A stretch of 64,000 nt of DNA. Source: Streptomyces sp. SAI-127. Lineage in GTDB: Bacteria > Actinomycetota > Actinomycetes > Streptomycetales > Streptomycetaceae. Below, in pieces: positions 9,322 through 18,722 of this stretch (position 1 is its first letter; the number at the start of each line of letters is the position of its first letter). A program made the translations under genes and the position numbers. The DNA lies in contig NZ_JARXYJ010000001.1 of NCBI RefSeq assembly GCF_029894425.1, forward strand, positions 2,046,001 to 2,110,000, given 5' to 3'. Under the pieces are notes generated by a model. The model worked only from the letters and a program-made list of their open reading frames with translations. It searched no databases and had not been told where the DNA came from.

Positions 9322-10161
9322 ATGGCTGCCATCAAGGGATCCCGCCGCAGGGGGATCGCGCTGCACCTCCCGCTGATCATCGGCACCGTGCTCTCGGCCT
9401 TCCCGTTCTACTGGGCCGTGATCATGTCGACGCACAGCTCGTCGGAGATCTTCGCGTACCCGCCGAAACTGCTGCCGGGAACGCACTTCCTGGAGAACGT
9501 CCGCAACCTCTTCGACGCCATCGACTTCTTCGGGTCGATGTGGAACTCGCTGCTGGTCGCGGTGTCGGTGACCTTCCTCGTCCTGCTCTTCGACTCGCTC
9601 GCGGCCTTCGTCTTCGCCAAGTTCGAGTTCCCGGGCAAGAACGTGCTGTTCGGGCTGCTCATGGTCATCTTCATGGTGCCGGCGCAGCTGTCGGTCATCC
9701 CGCAGTTCGTGATCATGGCGAGGATCGGCTGGATCGGCTCGATGACCGCGCTGATCGTGCCGGCCGCGGCCAACGCCTTCGGTATCTTCTGGATGCGCCA
9801 GTACATGAAGTCCGCCATCCACGACGAACTGCTCGACGCCGCCAAGCTGGACGGCGCGCACTTCCTCCGCCAGTACTGGCACGTGGCGCTGCCGGTGGTC
9901 CGCCCCGGTCTCGCCTTCCTCGGCATCTTCACCTTCATGGGCCAGTGGAACGACTTCGCCTGGCCCCTGATCGCCCTCACCAACCCCGGCAACGTGACCC
10001 TCCAGGTCGCGCTGTCCCAGCTCAACGGCACCCACGGCACCACCGACTACGGGATCGTGATGACCGGCGCCCTGCTCGCCCTCGTCCCGCTGCTGATCGT
10101 GTTCGCCATCGGCGCCAAGCAGATCATCGGCGACCTCGCCAAGGGAGCCGTGCGCGGATGA
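9322..10161 (+). CDS. sugar ABC transporter permease (MalG-type)
   Basis: 279 residues, six predicted membrane segments, EAA loop as ELLDAAKLDGAHFLRQYWHV followed by ALPVVRPG. The start ATG at 9322 has GGAAGGG eight bases upstream and lies 14 bp after the first permease. The typical MalG tail (IIGDLAKGAVRG) is present. It overlaps the GH2 start by ATGA, so translation of importer and beta-galactosidase is coupled. Confidence 0.93.
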   Translation: MAAIKGSRRRGIALHLPLIIGTVLSAFPFYWAVIMSTHSSSEIFAYPPKLLPGTHFLENVRNLFDAIDFFGSMWNSLLVAVSVTFLVLLFDSLAAFVFAKFEFPGKNVLFGLLMVIFMVPAQLSVIPQFVIMARIGWIGSMTALIVPAAANAFGIFWMRQYMKSAIHDELLDAAKLDGAHFLRQYWHVALPVVRPGLAFLGIFTFMGQWNDFAWPLIALTNPGNVTLQVALSQLNGTHGTTDYGIVMTGALLALVPLLIVFAIGAKQIIGDLAKGAVRG

Positions 10162-13082
10162 CGGACGATCCGCTGATCGCCCTGCGCCCCTGGGAGGCAC
10201 CGGAGGTGACCTCCTGGGGACGGCTGCCCATGAACGCCGTCGACCGGCGATCCGGAGTACTCCCCCTGGACGGCGACTGGCGCTTCCAGTTGCTGCCCGC
10301 TCCGGACGCGCCGGTCGGCGGCTCCTGGTCCTCGGCGTACGTGCCGGGGGCCTGGACCGTGCAGGGCACCGACGACCTGCCGCAGTACACGAACGTGCGA
10401 ATGCCGTTCCCCGAGTACCCGCCCCACTCCCCCGCGGCCAACCCCACGGGCGTCTACGAGCGCGAGGTGGACGTCCCCGCCGAGTGGGCCGGACGCCGGA
10501 TCGTGCTGCAGGTCGGGGCCGCCGAGAGCGTGCTCCTGGTGCACGTGGACGGGCGGCCCGTCGGCGTCTCCAAGGACTCCCATCTGGCGGCCGAGTTCGA
10601 TCTCACGGGACGGGTGCGCGCGGGCACGCGGAGCGTCGTACGGCTGACGGTCGTCAAGTGGTCGGACGCCTCGCACATCGAGGACCAGGACCAGTGGTGG
10701 CACGGCGGGATCACCCGGTCCGTGCTGCTGTACGCGACGGATCCGCTGCATCTGGCGGACGTGACCGTGCGGGCGTCCCGCAGCGGCGAACTGCGGGTGG
10801 ACTGCAGGGTGCGGGACGCGGCCGGCGCACTGCCCGAGGGGTGGTACGTCAGCGGTGAGCTGGAGGGGCACCTGCTCACCCAGGACGCGGAGTTCGACCG
10901 GTTCAACGCCGAGGACGAGCGGGTCTCCGACTTCCTCGGCGAGGCACGGCTGCGGACCGTCGTGGAGGACGTGCGCACCTGGACCGCCGAGACACCCGAG
11001 CTGTACTCGCTCACCGTCCGACTGCACCGCGCCGACGGCACGGTCACCGACACCTCACGGCACCGGACCGGCTTCCGGGACGTCGAGATCACCGGCCGCG
11101 ACCTGCTGGTCAACGGCGAGCGGATCTTCGTCCGGGGCGTGAACCGGCACGACTTCCACCCCCTGACCGGGCGCACGGTGTCGTACGACGACATGCGCGC
11201 GGACCTGATCACGCTGAAGCGCTTCGGGTTCAACGCGATCCGCACCTCCCACTACCCGAGCGATCCCGCCCTCTACGACCTCGCCGACGAACTCGGTTTC
11301 TACGTCGTCGACGAGGCGGACATCGAGTCCCACGACCACGCCCACGAGATCGCCGACGACCCGCGCTATGTGAACGCCTTCGTGGACCGGGTCTCGCGGA
11401 TGGTACTGCGGGACAAGAACCACCCGTCGGTCGTCATCTGGTCGCTGGGCAACGAGTCGGACTACGGCGCGAACCATGACGCGGCCGCCGGGTGGGTGCG
11501 CCGGCACGACCCGACGCGGCCGATCCAGTACGAGGGGGCGGCCAAACTCGACTGGGCGGACCCTTCGGTGGCCTCCGACATCGCCTGCCCCATGTACGCC
11601 TCGCTCGAGGAGTGCGTGGAGCACGCGCTCTCCGGGCGGCAGACCAAGCCCCTGATCTGGTGCGAGTACTCGCATGCCATGGGCAACAGCAACGGCACAC
11701 TCGCGGACCATTGGGCGGCCATCGAGTCAACGCCAGGTCTTCAGGGCGGGTTCATCTGGGAGTTCTGGGACCACGGCATTCTGCAGCGTGTGAACGACGG
11801 CAGACCGGTCGGACGTGGGGGCGTCGGGCTCTATGACAACGGTGTCGCCGCGCCCGGCCACCGCTGGGCCTACGGCGGCGACTTCGGCGAACTCCTGCAC
11901 GACGGCGCCTTCATCGCGGACGGCGTGGTCTTCCCCGACCGCACGCCCAAGCCGGTGATGTACGAGCACCGCGAGATCGCGGCGCCGGTGCGCATCGAGT
12001 GCTTCAGGCACGAGGGCATCGTGCTCGGCAACCACCAGCACTTCCGCGGCCTGGCCTGGCTGGCCGGCGCGTGGGAGCTCTCGCTCGCCGACGGACGCAC
12101 GCTGACCGCGCCCGCCGAACTGCCCGATCTGCGGCCAGGTGAGACGGCGGCGGTACCGCTGCCGTTCGAGCTGCCCGAGGAGGGCGGTGAGGCGTGGCTG
12201 ACGCTCCGGGTGACGACCGCCGGGGACGAGCCCTGGGCGCCGCGCGGGACGGTGGTGTGCCTGCCGCAGGTGCGGCTGCGCGAGGCGGTTCCGCAGGCTC
12301 CGGTACGGGTGAAGAACCGTTCCGTCGAGGTCGACGACGACGGTCTCCTGGTCCACCCCCTGCTCACCTGCGCACCCACGCTCTCCCTGTGGCGGGCGCC
12401 CACCGACAACGACGAGCTCGGCGGCACGGCACCGCGCTGGCGTGACTGGGGACTCGACGCCCTGGTGCGCAAGGTCACGGACGTACGGCGGAGCCCCGGA
12501 CGGGTCACCGTGCACGCCGAGTACGCCTGTGAGGCCGGTGTGGTCCGCCATCTGCAGGTCTTCACCGCGGTCGAGGGCGCAGTCCACGTCGCGGAGTCGG
12601 CCGAACTGCCGGACGAGCTCGACGACGTGGCGCGGGTCGGCTCCGTCTTCGAGACGGTCGCCGGGCTCGACCTGATGGAGTGGTACGGACAGGGCCCCTG
12701 GGAGTCGTATCCCGACCGCGCCTTCGGGGCGCCCGTCGGCCATCACTCCGTGCCCGTGGACGGACTCTTCACCCCCTATCTGCGCCCGCAGGAGAGCGGC
12801 GGCCGGTACGGCGTACGCCACTTCACGCTCTCCGCGCCGGACGCCACCGGCCTCGCGGTCGTCCTGGACGAACCGCGCCAGGTCGGCGTGAGCCGGTACC
12901 GCGCCGCGGACCTCACCGGCGTGACGCACCACGACGAACTCGTCCCGCGGGCGGGCTGTGTCGTGCACATCGACGCGGCCCACCGCGGCCTCGGCACCGC
13001 CTCCTGCGGACCGGACACCACCGCCTCCTACCTCGTCGCGCCGGGCGTCCATCGCTGGAGCTGGACTCTGCGCGCCCTCTGA
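10158..13082 (+). CDS. beta-galactosidase, GH2 (LacZ-type)
   Basis: 974 residues, the usual LacZ length. Order: jelly-roll sugar-binding domain (about 35-200), immunoglobulin-like domain (200-310), TIM barrel (about 310-600), C-terminal beta-gal small-chain domain (about 700-970). Acid/base motif WSLGNESDYG places Glu433, and IWCEYSHAMGNS places nucleophile Glu503. The enzyme hydrolyses terminal beta-galactosides with retention. There is no signal peptide, so it acts on imported sugar. Its start overlaps the permease stop (ATGA), tying activity to uptake. Some GH2 relatives act on other beta-glycosides, so the substrate is inferred. Confidence 0.9.
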   Translation: MTDDPLIALRPWEAPEVTSWGRLPMNAVDRRSGVLPLDGDWRFQLLPAPDAPVGGSWSSAYVPGAWTVQGTDDLPQYTNVRMPFPEYPPHSPAANPTGVYEREVDVPAEWAGRRIVLQVGAAESVLLVHVDGRPVGVSKDSHLAAEFDLTGRVRAGTRSVVRLTVVKWSDASHIEDQDQWWHGGITRSVLLYATDPLHLADVTVRASRSGELRVDCRVRDAAGALPEGWYVSGELEGHLLTQDAEFDRFNAEDERVSDFLGEARLRTVVEDVRTWTAETPELYSLTVRLHRADGTVTDTSRHRTGFRDVEITGRDLLVNGERIFVRGVNRHDFHPLTGRTVSYDDMRADLITLKRFGFNAIRTSHYPSDPALYDLADELGFYVVDEADIESHDHAHEIADDPRYVNAFVDRVSRMVLRDKNHPSVVIWSLGNESDYGANHDAAAGWVRRHDPTRPIQYEGAAKLDWADPSVASDIACPMYASLEECVEHALSGRQTKPLIWCEYSHAMGNSNGTLADHWAAIESTPGLQGGFIWEFWDHGILQRVNDGRPVGRGGVGLYDNGVAAPGHRWAYGGDFGELLHDGAFIADGVVFPDRTPKPVMYEHREIAAPVRIECFRHEGIVLGNHQHFRGLAWLAGAWELSLADGRTLTAPAELPDLRPGETAAVPLPFELPEEGGEAWLTLRVTTAGDEPWAPRGTVVCLPQVRLREAVPQAPVRVKNRSVEVDDDGLLVHPLLTCAPTLSLWRAPTDNDELGGTAPRWRDWGLDALVRKVTDVRRSPGRVTVHAEYACEAGVVRHLQVFTAVEGAVHVAESAELPDELDDVARVGSVFETVAGLDLMEWYGQGPWESYPDRAFGAPVGHHSVPVDGLFTPYLRPQESGGRYGVRHFTLSAPDATGLAVVLDEPRQVGVSRYRAADLTGVTHHDELVPRAGCVVHIDAAHRGLGTASCGPDTTASYLVAPGVHRWSWTLRAL

Positions 13083-13121
13083 CTCCCCCTTCTTCTTCAC
13101 TTCCCTCGCAACGGAGCACAC

Positions 13122-14945
13122 GTGTGCACTTCGCATGAGCACGATCAGGGCGAGGCCGCCCAGGCCGGTGCCGGACGGCGCAGTTTCCTGCGGGCGACGG
13201 CACTGCTGGGCGCGGCCGCCACGGCGGGCGTCGCGCTGCCGACCGTGGCCGAGGCCGCGGTGTCCGGGTATCGTCCCGACACCCGGAGCCGGCGCTTCAC
13301 GCTCGCCGTCATGCCCGACACGCAGTACCTCTTCGACGGGCCGAGCATCGACAAGGCTCCCGTCGAGGCCTCGCTGCGGTATCTGCTGGAACACGGGAAG
13401 GACGAGAACATCGTCTTCCTGTCCCACCTCGGCGACCTCACGCAGAACGGCGCGGCACCCGAGTGCGCCGCGATCGGCGAGGCGTTCGAGCTGCTCGACC
13501 GCCGGGGTGTCGGCTACAGCGTCCTCGCGGGCAACCACGACGTGAAGTCGTCCACCACCGACCAGCGCGGTGCGACGCCCTACCTGGACGTGTTCGGTCC
13601 CGACCGGTTCAAGGGCCGGAAGACCTTCGGCGGTGCCTCGCCCGACGGCTACAACACCTTCCACCTCTTCGAGGCCGCGGGCCGCGAGTGGATGGTGCTC
13701 GCGCTGGACTGGCGCCTTTCGGACCAGGGGTACGCCTGGGCGAAGAGCGTCCTGGCCGCCCACCCGAGGACGCCGGTCGTCCTGACCACGCACGAGCTCG
13801 TCGTCGAGGACGACACTCTCTCGGACTACGGTCAGCAGCTGTGGGACCGGCTGGTCAAGGACCACGACCAGATCTTCCTCACCCTCAACGGGCACTACTG
13901 GCCGGCCGGCCGGGCGACCCGCCGGAACGCGGCGGGCAACGACGTCCACCTGCACCTGACGAACTACCAGAACCGGTACTTCGGCGGCGCCGCCATGATC
14001 CGCCTGTACCGCTTCGACCTCGACCGCGACGTGATCGACGTGGAGACGGTCTCCCCGTGGATCCTGGGCCGGGCCTCCAAGGGGCTCAACGAGCTGGAGC
14101 GGCAGGAGATCGAACTCAGCGGCGACGCCGACCGGTTCTCCGTCGACATCGACTTCGCCTCGCGGTTCGCCGGCTTCGATCCGGTGCCGGCGCGTGCGGC
14201 GCGGCCCGCGTCGGCGATGCTGATCCGGGACACGGCCGCCTACTGGCGCTTCGACTCGCCCGTCTCCGGCACCGTCCGTGACCTGTCCGGGCGCGGCAAC
14301 GACCTCACCGTGGTCTCGGTGGGCGGCGGCTCCCTCGGCTGGTCGGCCGACCACCACCCCGACCAGCCGGGCCACGGCAGCCTGGAGTTCCAGGGCTACA
14401 AGTCACCGCTGAAGGGCGCGTATCTGCGGACGGTCGACGGGGCTCCGCTCAACTCGGCCACCTTCAAGGACGGTTACACCATCGAGGCGTTCTACTGGCT
14501 CCCCGAGGACTGGGACGCCTCGCACAACGCCTGGTCCGGCCTCGTCAGCCGCACCGGCCGCAACGGCTCCGTCGGCACGGTCACCGACGACCCGGACGAA
14601 CCGCTGGCCACGCTGTCCCTCTCCGACGGGCCGGGCCCGCAGTGGGCGGTGCATCCACTCAACCAGCAGCAGCTCGCCACCAACTGGGGGGACGAGACCG
14701 CCCGCGAGAAGTGGTGGCACGTGGCCGTGGTCAACGACGGGCGGCACACGATCCTGTACGTCCAGGGCTGCCCCGTCGCCCGCAACCCGCACGCCCCCGC
14801 TGTCGGCATCGCCTCGGCCGGGCTGCCCTGGCTGCTCGGCGGCTACGAGTACGCCGACAGGATCGACCAGATCCTGCACGGCCGTCTCGGCGACGTCCGG
14901 ATCGTCGGACGCGCACTGCCCGTCTCCTCCTTCATGACTCACTGA
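13122..14945 (+). CDS. Tat-secreted calcineurin-like phosphoesterase with LamG-like domain
   Basis: 607 residues. A Tat signal (GRRSFLRATALLG, cleavage likely after AEA near residue 45) leads into a metallophosphoesterase domain with MPDTQYL, HLGDLTQNG, AGNHD, TTHE and NGHYW, the five metal-ligand motifs in order (about 60-290). From about residue 365 (YWRFDSPVSGTVRDLSGRGNDL) a concanavalin/LamG-like module runs to the end and could bind glycans or another surface ligand. Start is GTG 13122 with GGAG seven bases upstream. It follows the GH2 gene by 39 bp and precedes the PHP protein by 11 bp. Substrate is unknown. Confidence 0.85.
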   Translation: MCTSHEHDQGEAAQAGAGRRSFLRATALLGAAATAGVALPTVAEAAVSGYRPDTRSRRFTLAVMPDTQYLFDGPSIDKAPVEASLRYLLEHGKDENIVFLSHLGDLTQNGAAPECAAIGEAFELLDRRGVGYSVLAGNHDVKSSTTDQRGATPYLDVFGPDRFKGRKTFGGASPDGYNTFHLFEAAGREWMVLALDWRLSDQGYAWAKSVLAAHPRTPVVLTTHELVVEDDTLSDYGQQLWDRLVKDHDQIFLTLNGHYWPAGRATRRNAAGNDVHLHLTNYQNRYFGGAAMIRLYRFDLDRDVIDVETVSPWILGRASKGLNELERQEIELSGDADRFSVDIDFASRFAGFDPVPARAARPASAMLIRDTAAYWRFDSPVSGTVRDLSGRGNDLTVVSVGGGSLGWSADHHPDQPGHGSLEFQGYKSPLKGAYLRTVDGAPLNSATFKDGYTIEAFYWLPEDWDASHNAWSGLVSRTGRNGSVGTVTDDPDEPLATLSLSDGPGPQWAVHPLNQQQLATNWGDETAREKWWHVAVVNDGRHTILYVQGCPVARNPHAPAVGIASAGLPWLLGGYEYADRIDQILHGRLGDVRIVGRALPVSSFMTH

Positions 14946-14956
14946 CGGGAATCACC

Positions 14957-16630
14957 ATGAACGAGCAGCAACTGCCCTCCTGGGCCGACCCCTCCGTCAA
15001 CCCCGCCGACCTCGACGCCCAGGGCGTGTCGAGACGCGGACTCCTGCGCCGCGCGGGCCTGTTCGGCGCCGCGTTCGCCCTCGGCTCGGCGGCGACGCCC
15101 GCGTTCGCCTCCTCCGAGAAGCCGGGCTTCGGCGGCGACGACCCGCGCCTCGCCTACCTGGTGGGCGACCACCACGTCCACTCCGTGTACAGCCACGACG
15201 CGAAGTACACGTTCTCCCAGCAGGCGCAGGCCGCCGCAAAGTACGGCCTCGACTGGATGGTGTTCAACGAGCACTCCAACTTCGGGCACGCCTACTACGG
15301 CGCCAGGATGGAGCACGCGGAGATCGTCAAGGCCCGCGCGGAGAACCCGCGCCAGCTGATCTTCCAGGGCCTGGAGTGGTACATCCCGGCCGCCGAGCAC
15401 TGCACGGTGTTCGCGGCCCCAGGACCGCACGAGACCGACCTGCTCACGCAGTTCGAGCTCGCCTACGACGGCAAGCTCCTGGGCTACACCGAGGGGTCCG
15501 CGGGCGCCGCCGACACCGCGCGCAACGAGGCCCACGCCGTCAAGGCGATCAAGTGGCTGGCGGAGCAGCGCCGTTCGGGCTACGTCGACGACGTCCTCGT
15601 GCTCGCCAACCACCCGCTGCGGCTCGGCATCGACTCCCCGCACGAGATGCGGGGCTGGCGGGACGCCGCCCCCGAGATCATGATCGGCATGGAGGGCGCG
15701 CCGGGCGCCCAGGGCGCGGCGCTCCCCGGCTGGCGCGGGGCGACCTCGATCCGCGGCGAGTACGAGAACAAGCCGTCGGCGCAGTCGTGGTCGGGCTATC
15801 CGACGGACGCCTATCTGACGTACGGCGGCTTCGACTGGGCGACGGCGACCGTCGGCGGGCTGTGGGACTCGATGCTGGCAGAAGGCAGCCTGTTCTCGAT
15901 CACCACGAACTCCGACAACCACCGCACGGTCTTCGACACGTGGAAGAACGGCGACTGGCCGGCCGGGCAGAACTTCGACAACACCGGCAGGCTGCCCGAC
16001 CCGGTGAACACCGACACCCCGCAGCCCGGCAGCGACTTCTGGCCGGGCGAGTTCAGCCGCACCCACGTCGGCGTGACCCGCTACGGCTACCGCGCGGTGA
16101 TGGCGGGGATGCGCGCGGGCCGGGTCTGGGTGGACCACGGGCATCTGCTCGACGGACTCGACGTCCGCGTGAAGCGGGACTGCGACCTGGGCCACGGGGT
16201 CACGCTGGGCGGGCGGCTGCGGGTCCGCAAGGGCGAGAAGATCACGCTGTACGTCACCGTCACCAGCGCCTCCCGGGCCAACGCGCAGGGAATCCTGCCG
16301 GAGCTGGCGCACGTGGACGTGATCCGGGGCGCGGTACGGGGTCCGGTGAGCGACCGGGACGGCTGGAAGGCGCCCGACACCAAGGTCGTACAGACGAAGG
16401 ACGTGTCCGGCCGGAAGGGGACGTACACCCTGCGCATCCCGCTGACCGCCGGGGACGAGTCCTTCTACGTCCGGCTGCGCGGCAGCGACGGCAAGCGGCA
16501 CGGTACGGGGTATCTCGGCGCCTCGGTCGATCCGCACGGTCCGATTCCGCACGAGCCCGGCAACGGTGACCCGTGGGCGGATACGTGGTTCTATTCCAAC
16601 CCCGTCTTCGTCGACGTGGCGGGCGCCTGA
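14957..16630 (+). CDS. Tat-secreted PHP-domain metallohydrolase
   Basis: 557 residues with a Tat signal (VSRRGLLRRAGLFGAAFALG). The mature protein opens with a PHP signature (GDHHVHSVYSHD, then NEHSNFGH) and later ANHPLRLG and TTNSDNHR, a set of His/Asp residues suited to a multinuclear metal site. PHP proteins hydrolyse phosphoesters; secreted examples are poorly studied. The C-terminal third (about 400-550) looks like a beta-rich domain. It is the last gene of the operon and ends 30 bp before a strong terminator. The pairing with a second secreted phosphoesterase suggests phosphate removal from extracellular substrates. Confidence 0.8.
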   Translation: MNEQQLPSWADPSVNPADLDAQGVSRRGLLRRAGLFGAAFALGSAATPAFASSEKPGFGGDDPRLAYLVGDHHVHSVYSHDAKYTFSQQAQAAAKYGLDWMVFNEHSNFGHAYYGARMEHAEIVKARAENPRQLIFQGLEWYIPAAEHCTVFAAPGPHETDLLTQFELAYDGKLLGYTEGSAGAADTARNEAHAVKAIKWLAEQRRSGYVDDVLVLANHPLRLGIDSPHEMRGWRDAAPEIMIGMEGAPGAQGAALPGWRGATSIRGEYENKPSAQSWSGYPTDAYLTYGGFDWATATVGGLWDSMLAEGSLFSITTNSDNHRTVFDTWKNGDWPAGQNFDNTGRLPDPVNTDTPQPGSDFWPGEFSRTHVGVTRYGYRAVMAGMRAGRVWVDHGHLLDGLDVRVKRDCDLGHGVTLGGRLRVRKGEKITLYVTVTSASRANAQGILPELAHVDVIRGAVRGPVSDRDGWKAPDTKVVQTKDVSGRKGTYTLRIPLTAGDESFYVRLRGSDGKRHGTGYLGASVDPHGPIPHEPGNGDPWADTWFYSNPVFVDVAGA

Positions 16631-16659
16631 CGGACACCGTGCCGGTGTGCGCCCCGGGC

Positions 16660-16718
16660 GTCGACAGCGGCACACCCAGGGCGGGGACGATCCCGCCCGG
16701 GGTGTGCGCTCTGTCGAC
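16660..16718. terminator. bidirectional terminator hairpin
   Basis: Long stem: outer GTCGACA/TGTCGAC, small internal loop, GCACACCC/GGGTGTGC, then an inner GGGCGGG/CCCGCCC stem with a six-base loop. It lies between the convergent PHP and MaoC genes and can serve both strands. No U tract, as usual in Streptomyces. Confidence 0.8.
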
Positions 16719-16736
16719 GGCCCTGTACTCCTACCG

Positions 16737-17192
16737 TCAGGCGTAGAAGCGCGACAGGCTCTGCAGCACCGCGGCCGGCTTGGCCCCGCCCTCGATCTCG
16801 ATCGCCCCGTCGACGGTGACCTGCACACCGCCCGGGACCTCCTCGACGTCCGTGAGCTTGGCGACGAGGCGGATGCGCGAGCCCACCTTCACCGGCGAGG
16901 GGAAACGGACCTTGTTCAGGCCGTAGTTGACCTTCGTGGTGACGCCCTGGACGTCCAGCAGCTCGGTGAAGAGCGGGATGAACAGCGAGAGGGTGAGGTA
17001 GCCGTGCGCGATGGGCGCGCCGAAGGGGCCTGCCGCCGCCTTCTCGGGGTCCACGTGGATCCACTGGTGGTCGCCCGTGGCGTCGGCGAACGTGTTGATG
17101 CGCTCCTGGGTGACCTCGATCCACTCGCTGGTGCCGAGGTCGCTGCCGGCGAGCTTCTTCAGTTCGTCGAGGCCGTTGACGGTGACGCTCAT
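16737..17192 (-). CDS. MaoC-like (R)-specific enoyl-CoA hydratase
   Basis: 151 residues with a hot-dog MaoC dehydratase fold. The signature FADATGDHQWIHVDPEKA holds the catalytic Asp/His pair, and GPFGAPIAHGYLTLSL follows as in hydratase-2 proteins. Such enzymes hydrate trans-2-enoyl-CoA to the (R)-3-hydroxyacyl-CoA. It is the last gene of the leftward operon, 14 bp after the acyl-CoA ligase. With the SDR at the operon head it mirrors the hydratase/dehydrogenase pairing of peroxisomal type-2 multifunctional enzyme. Confidence 0.88.
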   Translation of the reverse strand: MSVTVNGLDELKKLAGSDLGTSEWIEVTQERINTFADATGDHQWIHVDPEKAAAGPFGAPIAHGYLTLSLFIPLFTELLDVQGVTTKVNYGLNKVRFPSPVKVGSRIRLVAKLTDVEEVPGGVQVTVDGAIEIEGGAKPAAVLQSLSRFYA

Positions 17193-17206
17193 GTAGCTGT
17201 CCTTAC

Positions 17207-18712
17207 CTAAGAGTTGGAGCCGAAGCGCTTGCGCACCCGGGACTTGAGGAGCTTTCCGGAGGCGGTGCGCGGGAGTCCGTCCGCGATCACCACCGACTTG
17301 GGGATCTTGTACTTGGCGAGCCGTCCGGCCAGGGAGGCCAGGACCTCGTCGGGATCGGGGGTGGCGCCCTCGCGCGGCACGACGACCGCCCGTGGCACCT
17401 CGCCCCACTTGTCGTCCTGGACACCGATGACCGCGCACTCGGCGATGTCCGGATGGCCGAGGAGCAGGTCCTCGATCTCGGCGGGGTAGATGTTCTCGCC
17501 ACCGGAGATGATCATGTCCTTGATGCGGTCGACGATGAAGACGTATCCGTCCTCGTCGACGCGGGCCGCGTCCCCGCTGCGGAACCAGCCGTCCGCGAAG
17601 GAGGCGGCGGTCTCCTCGGGCAGCCCCCAGTAGCCGGGCATGACGTGCGGCCCCCGGAGCACGACCTCGCCGGTCTCGTCGACGTCGACGGGCGCCAGGT
17701 CCGGCCGTACGACCCGGACATCGCTGAAGAAGTGCGGCACGCCCGCCGAACCCGCCTTGCTGATGGCGTGCTCGGCGTCCAGGAACAGGGTTCCGGGAGA
17801 GGCCTCGGTCATGCCGTAGCCCTGGAGGAAGGTGAGCCCGCGCTCCTGGTACGCGGCGATCAGGGGCGTCGACACCGGGGAGCCGCCGCAGGTCAGGATC
17901 CGCAGGGAGGACAGGTCCGCGTCCGCCCAGCGCGGGTGCCTCGCCACCTGCTCGAACATCGTCGGCACCCCGAACATGAAGGTGATCCGGTGCTGTTCGA
18001 TCAGGTCGAAGGTCGCGTTCGGCTCGAAGGCCTCGACCAGGACACAGGTGCCGCCCTTCAGGAGCACGGGCAGCGTCAGCATGTTCAGGCCGGCCGTGTG
18101 GAACAACGGCGCGGAGACCAGGGCGCGTTCGTCGGAGATCAGGTCGGTGTCGACGAGGACGTTGATCGCGTTCCAGGTCAGATTGCCGTGGGTGAGCATG
18201 GCGCCCTTGGGACGGCCGGTCGTGCCCGAGGTGTACATGATGATGCAGGTGTCGTCGGCGGTGACCGGCTCGTCGATCGGTTCCGCCGCCGACCCGGCGA
18301 GCAACTGCTCGTATTCGGCGCCGACTTCGACGTAGGTACGGACGTCGGTGCTGCCCGGCAGTCCGGCGACGAGTCCCGCGTGCGAGGGGCCGTATACCAG
18401 TGCCCTGGCCCCGGAGTCGGACAGCTGGTAACCGATCTCCGGCCCGGCGAGGCGGGTGTTGAGGGGGACGAAGACCGCGCCCAGGGAGCCGGCCGCGAAC
18501 AGCGTCTCCAGGTAGGAGGGGTGGTTCGGGCCGAGGTAGGCGACGCGGTCGCCGCGCCGGATGCCCCGGGCGCGCAGGGCGTGCGCGAGGCGGGTGACGC
18601 GGGTGTGCAGTTCGGCGTACGTGAACGTCGTGTCGCCGTGGATCAGGGCGGTGCGGTGCGGGGTCTTGCGGGCCCGGCGTGCGGGCCATGAGCCCAGTCC
18701 CTCGTTGCGCAT
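17207..18712 (-). CDS. acyl-CoA synthetase (AMP-forming)
   Basis: 501 residues, ANL superfamily. The P-loop YTSGTTGRPKGAMLTH (about 170-185), GYGMTEASPG, the hinge region GWFRSGDAARVDEDGYVFIVDR and the C-terminal catalytic Lys motif LPRTASGKLLKSRVRK are all present, so the enzyme should be active. It makes an acyl-adenylate and then an acyl-CoA from a carboxylic acid; the acid is unknown. It lies 10 bp downstream of the amidohydrolase and 14 bp upstream of MaoC, in one operon. Confidence 0.92.
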   Translation of the reverse strand: MRNEGLGSWPARRARKTPHRTALIHGDTTFTYAELHTRVTRLAHALRARGIRRGDRVAYLGPNHPSYLETLFAAGSLGAVFVPLNTRLAGPEIGYQLSDSGARALVYGPSHAGLVAGLPGSTDVRTYVEVGAEYEQLLAGSAAEPIDEPVTADDTCIIMYTSGTTGRPKGAMLTHGNLTWNAINVLVDTDLISDERALVSAPLFHTAGLNMLTLPVLLKGGTCVLVEAFEPNATFDLIEQHRITFMFGVPTMFEQVARHPRWADADLSSLRILTCGGSPVSTPLIAAYQERGLTFLQGYGMTEASPGTLFLDAEHAISKAGSAGVPHFFSDVRVVRPDLAPVDVDETGEVVLRGPHVMPGYWGLPEETAASFADGWFRSGDAARVDEDGYVFIVDRIKDMIISGGENIYPAEIEDLLLGHPDIAECAVIGVQDDKWGEVPRAVVVPREGATPDPDEVLASLAGRLAKYKIPKSVVIADGLPRTASGKLLKSRVRKRFGSNS

Positions 18713-18722
18713 CTGAGGCCCC

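Noticed and set aside
11727..14375. Long minus-strand open frame across GH2 and the phosphatase gene
   Set aside because: It spans two well-supported genes in the opposite direction, is rich in Arg/Gly/Val typical of shadow frames, and has no ribosome site or recognisable domain.
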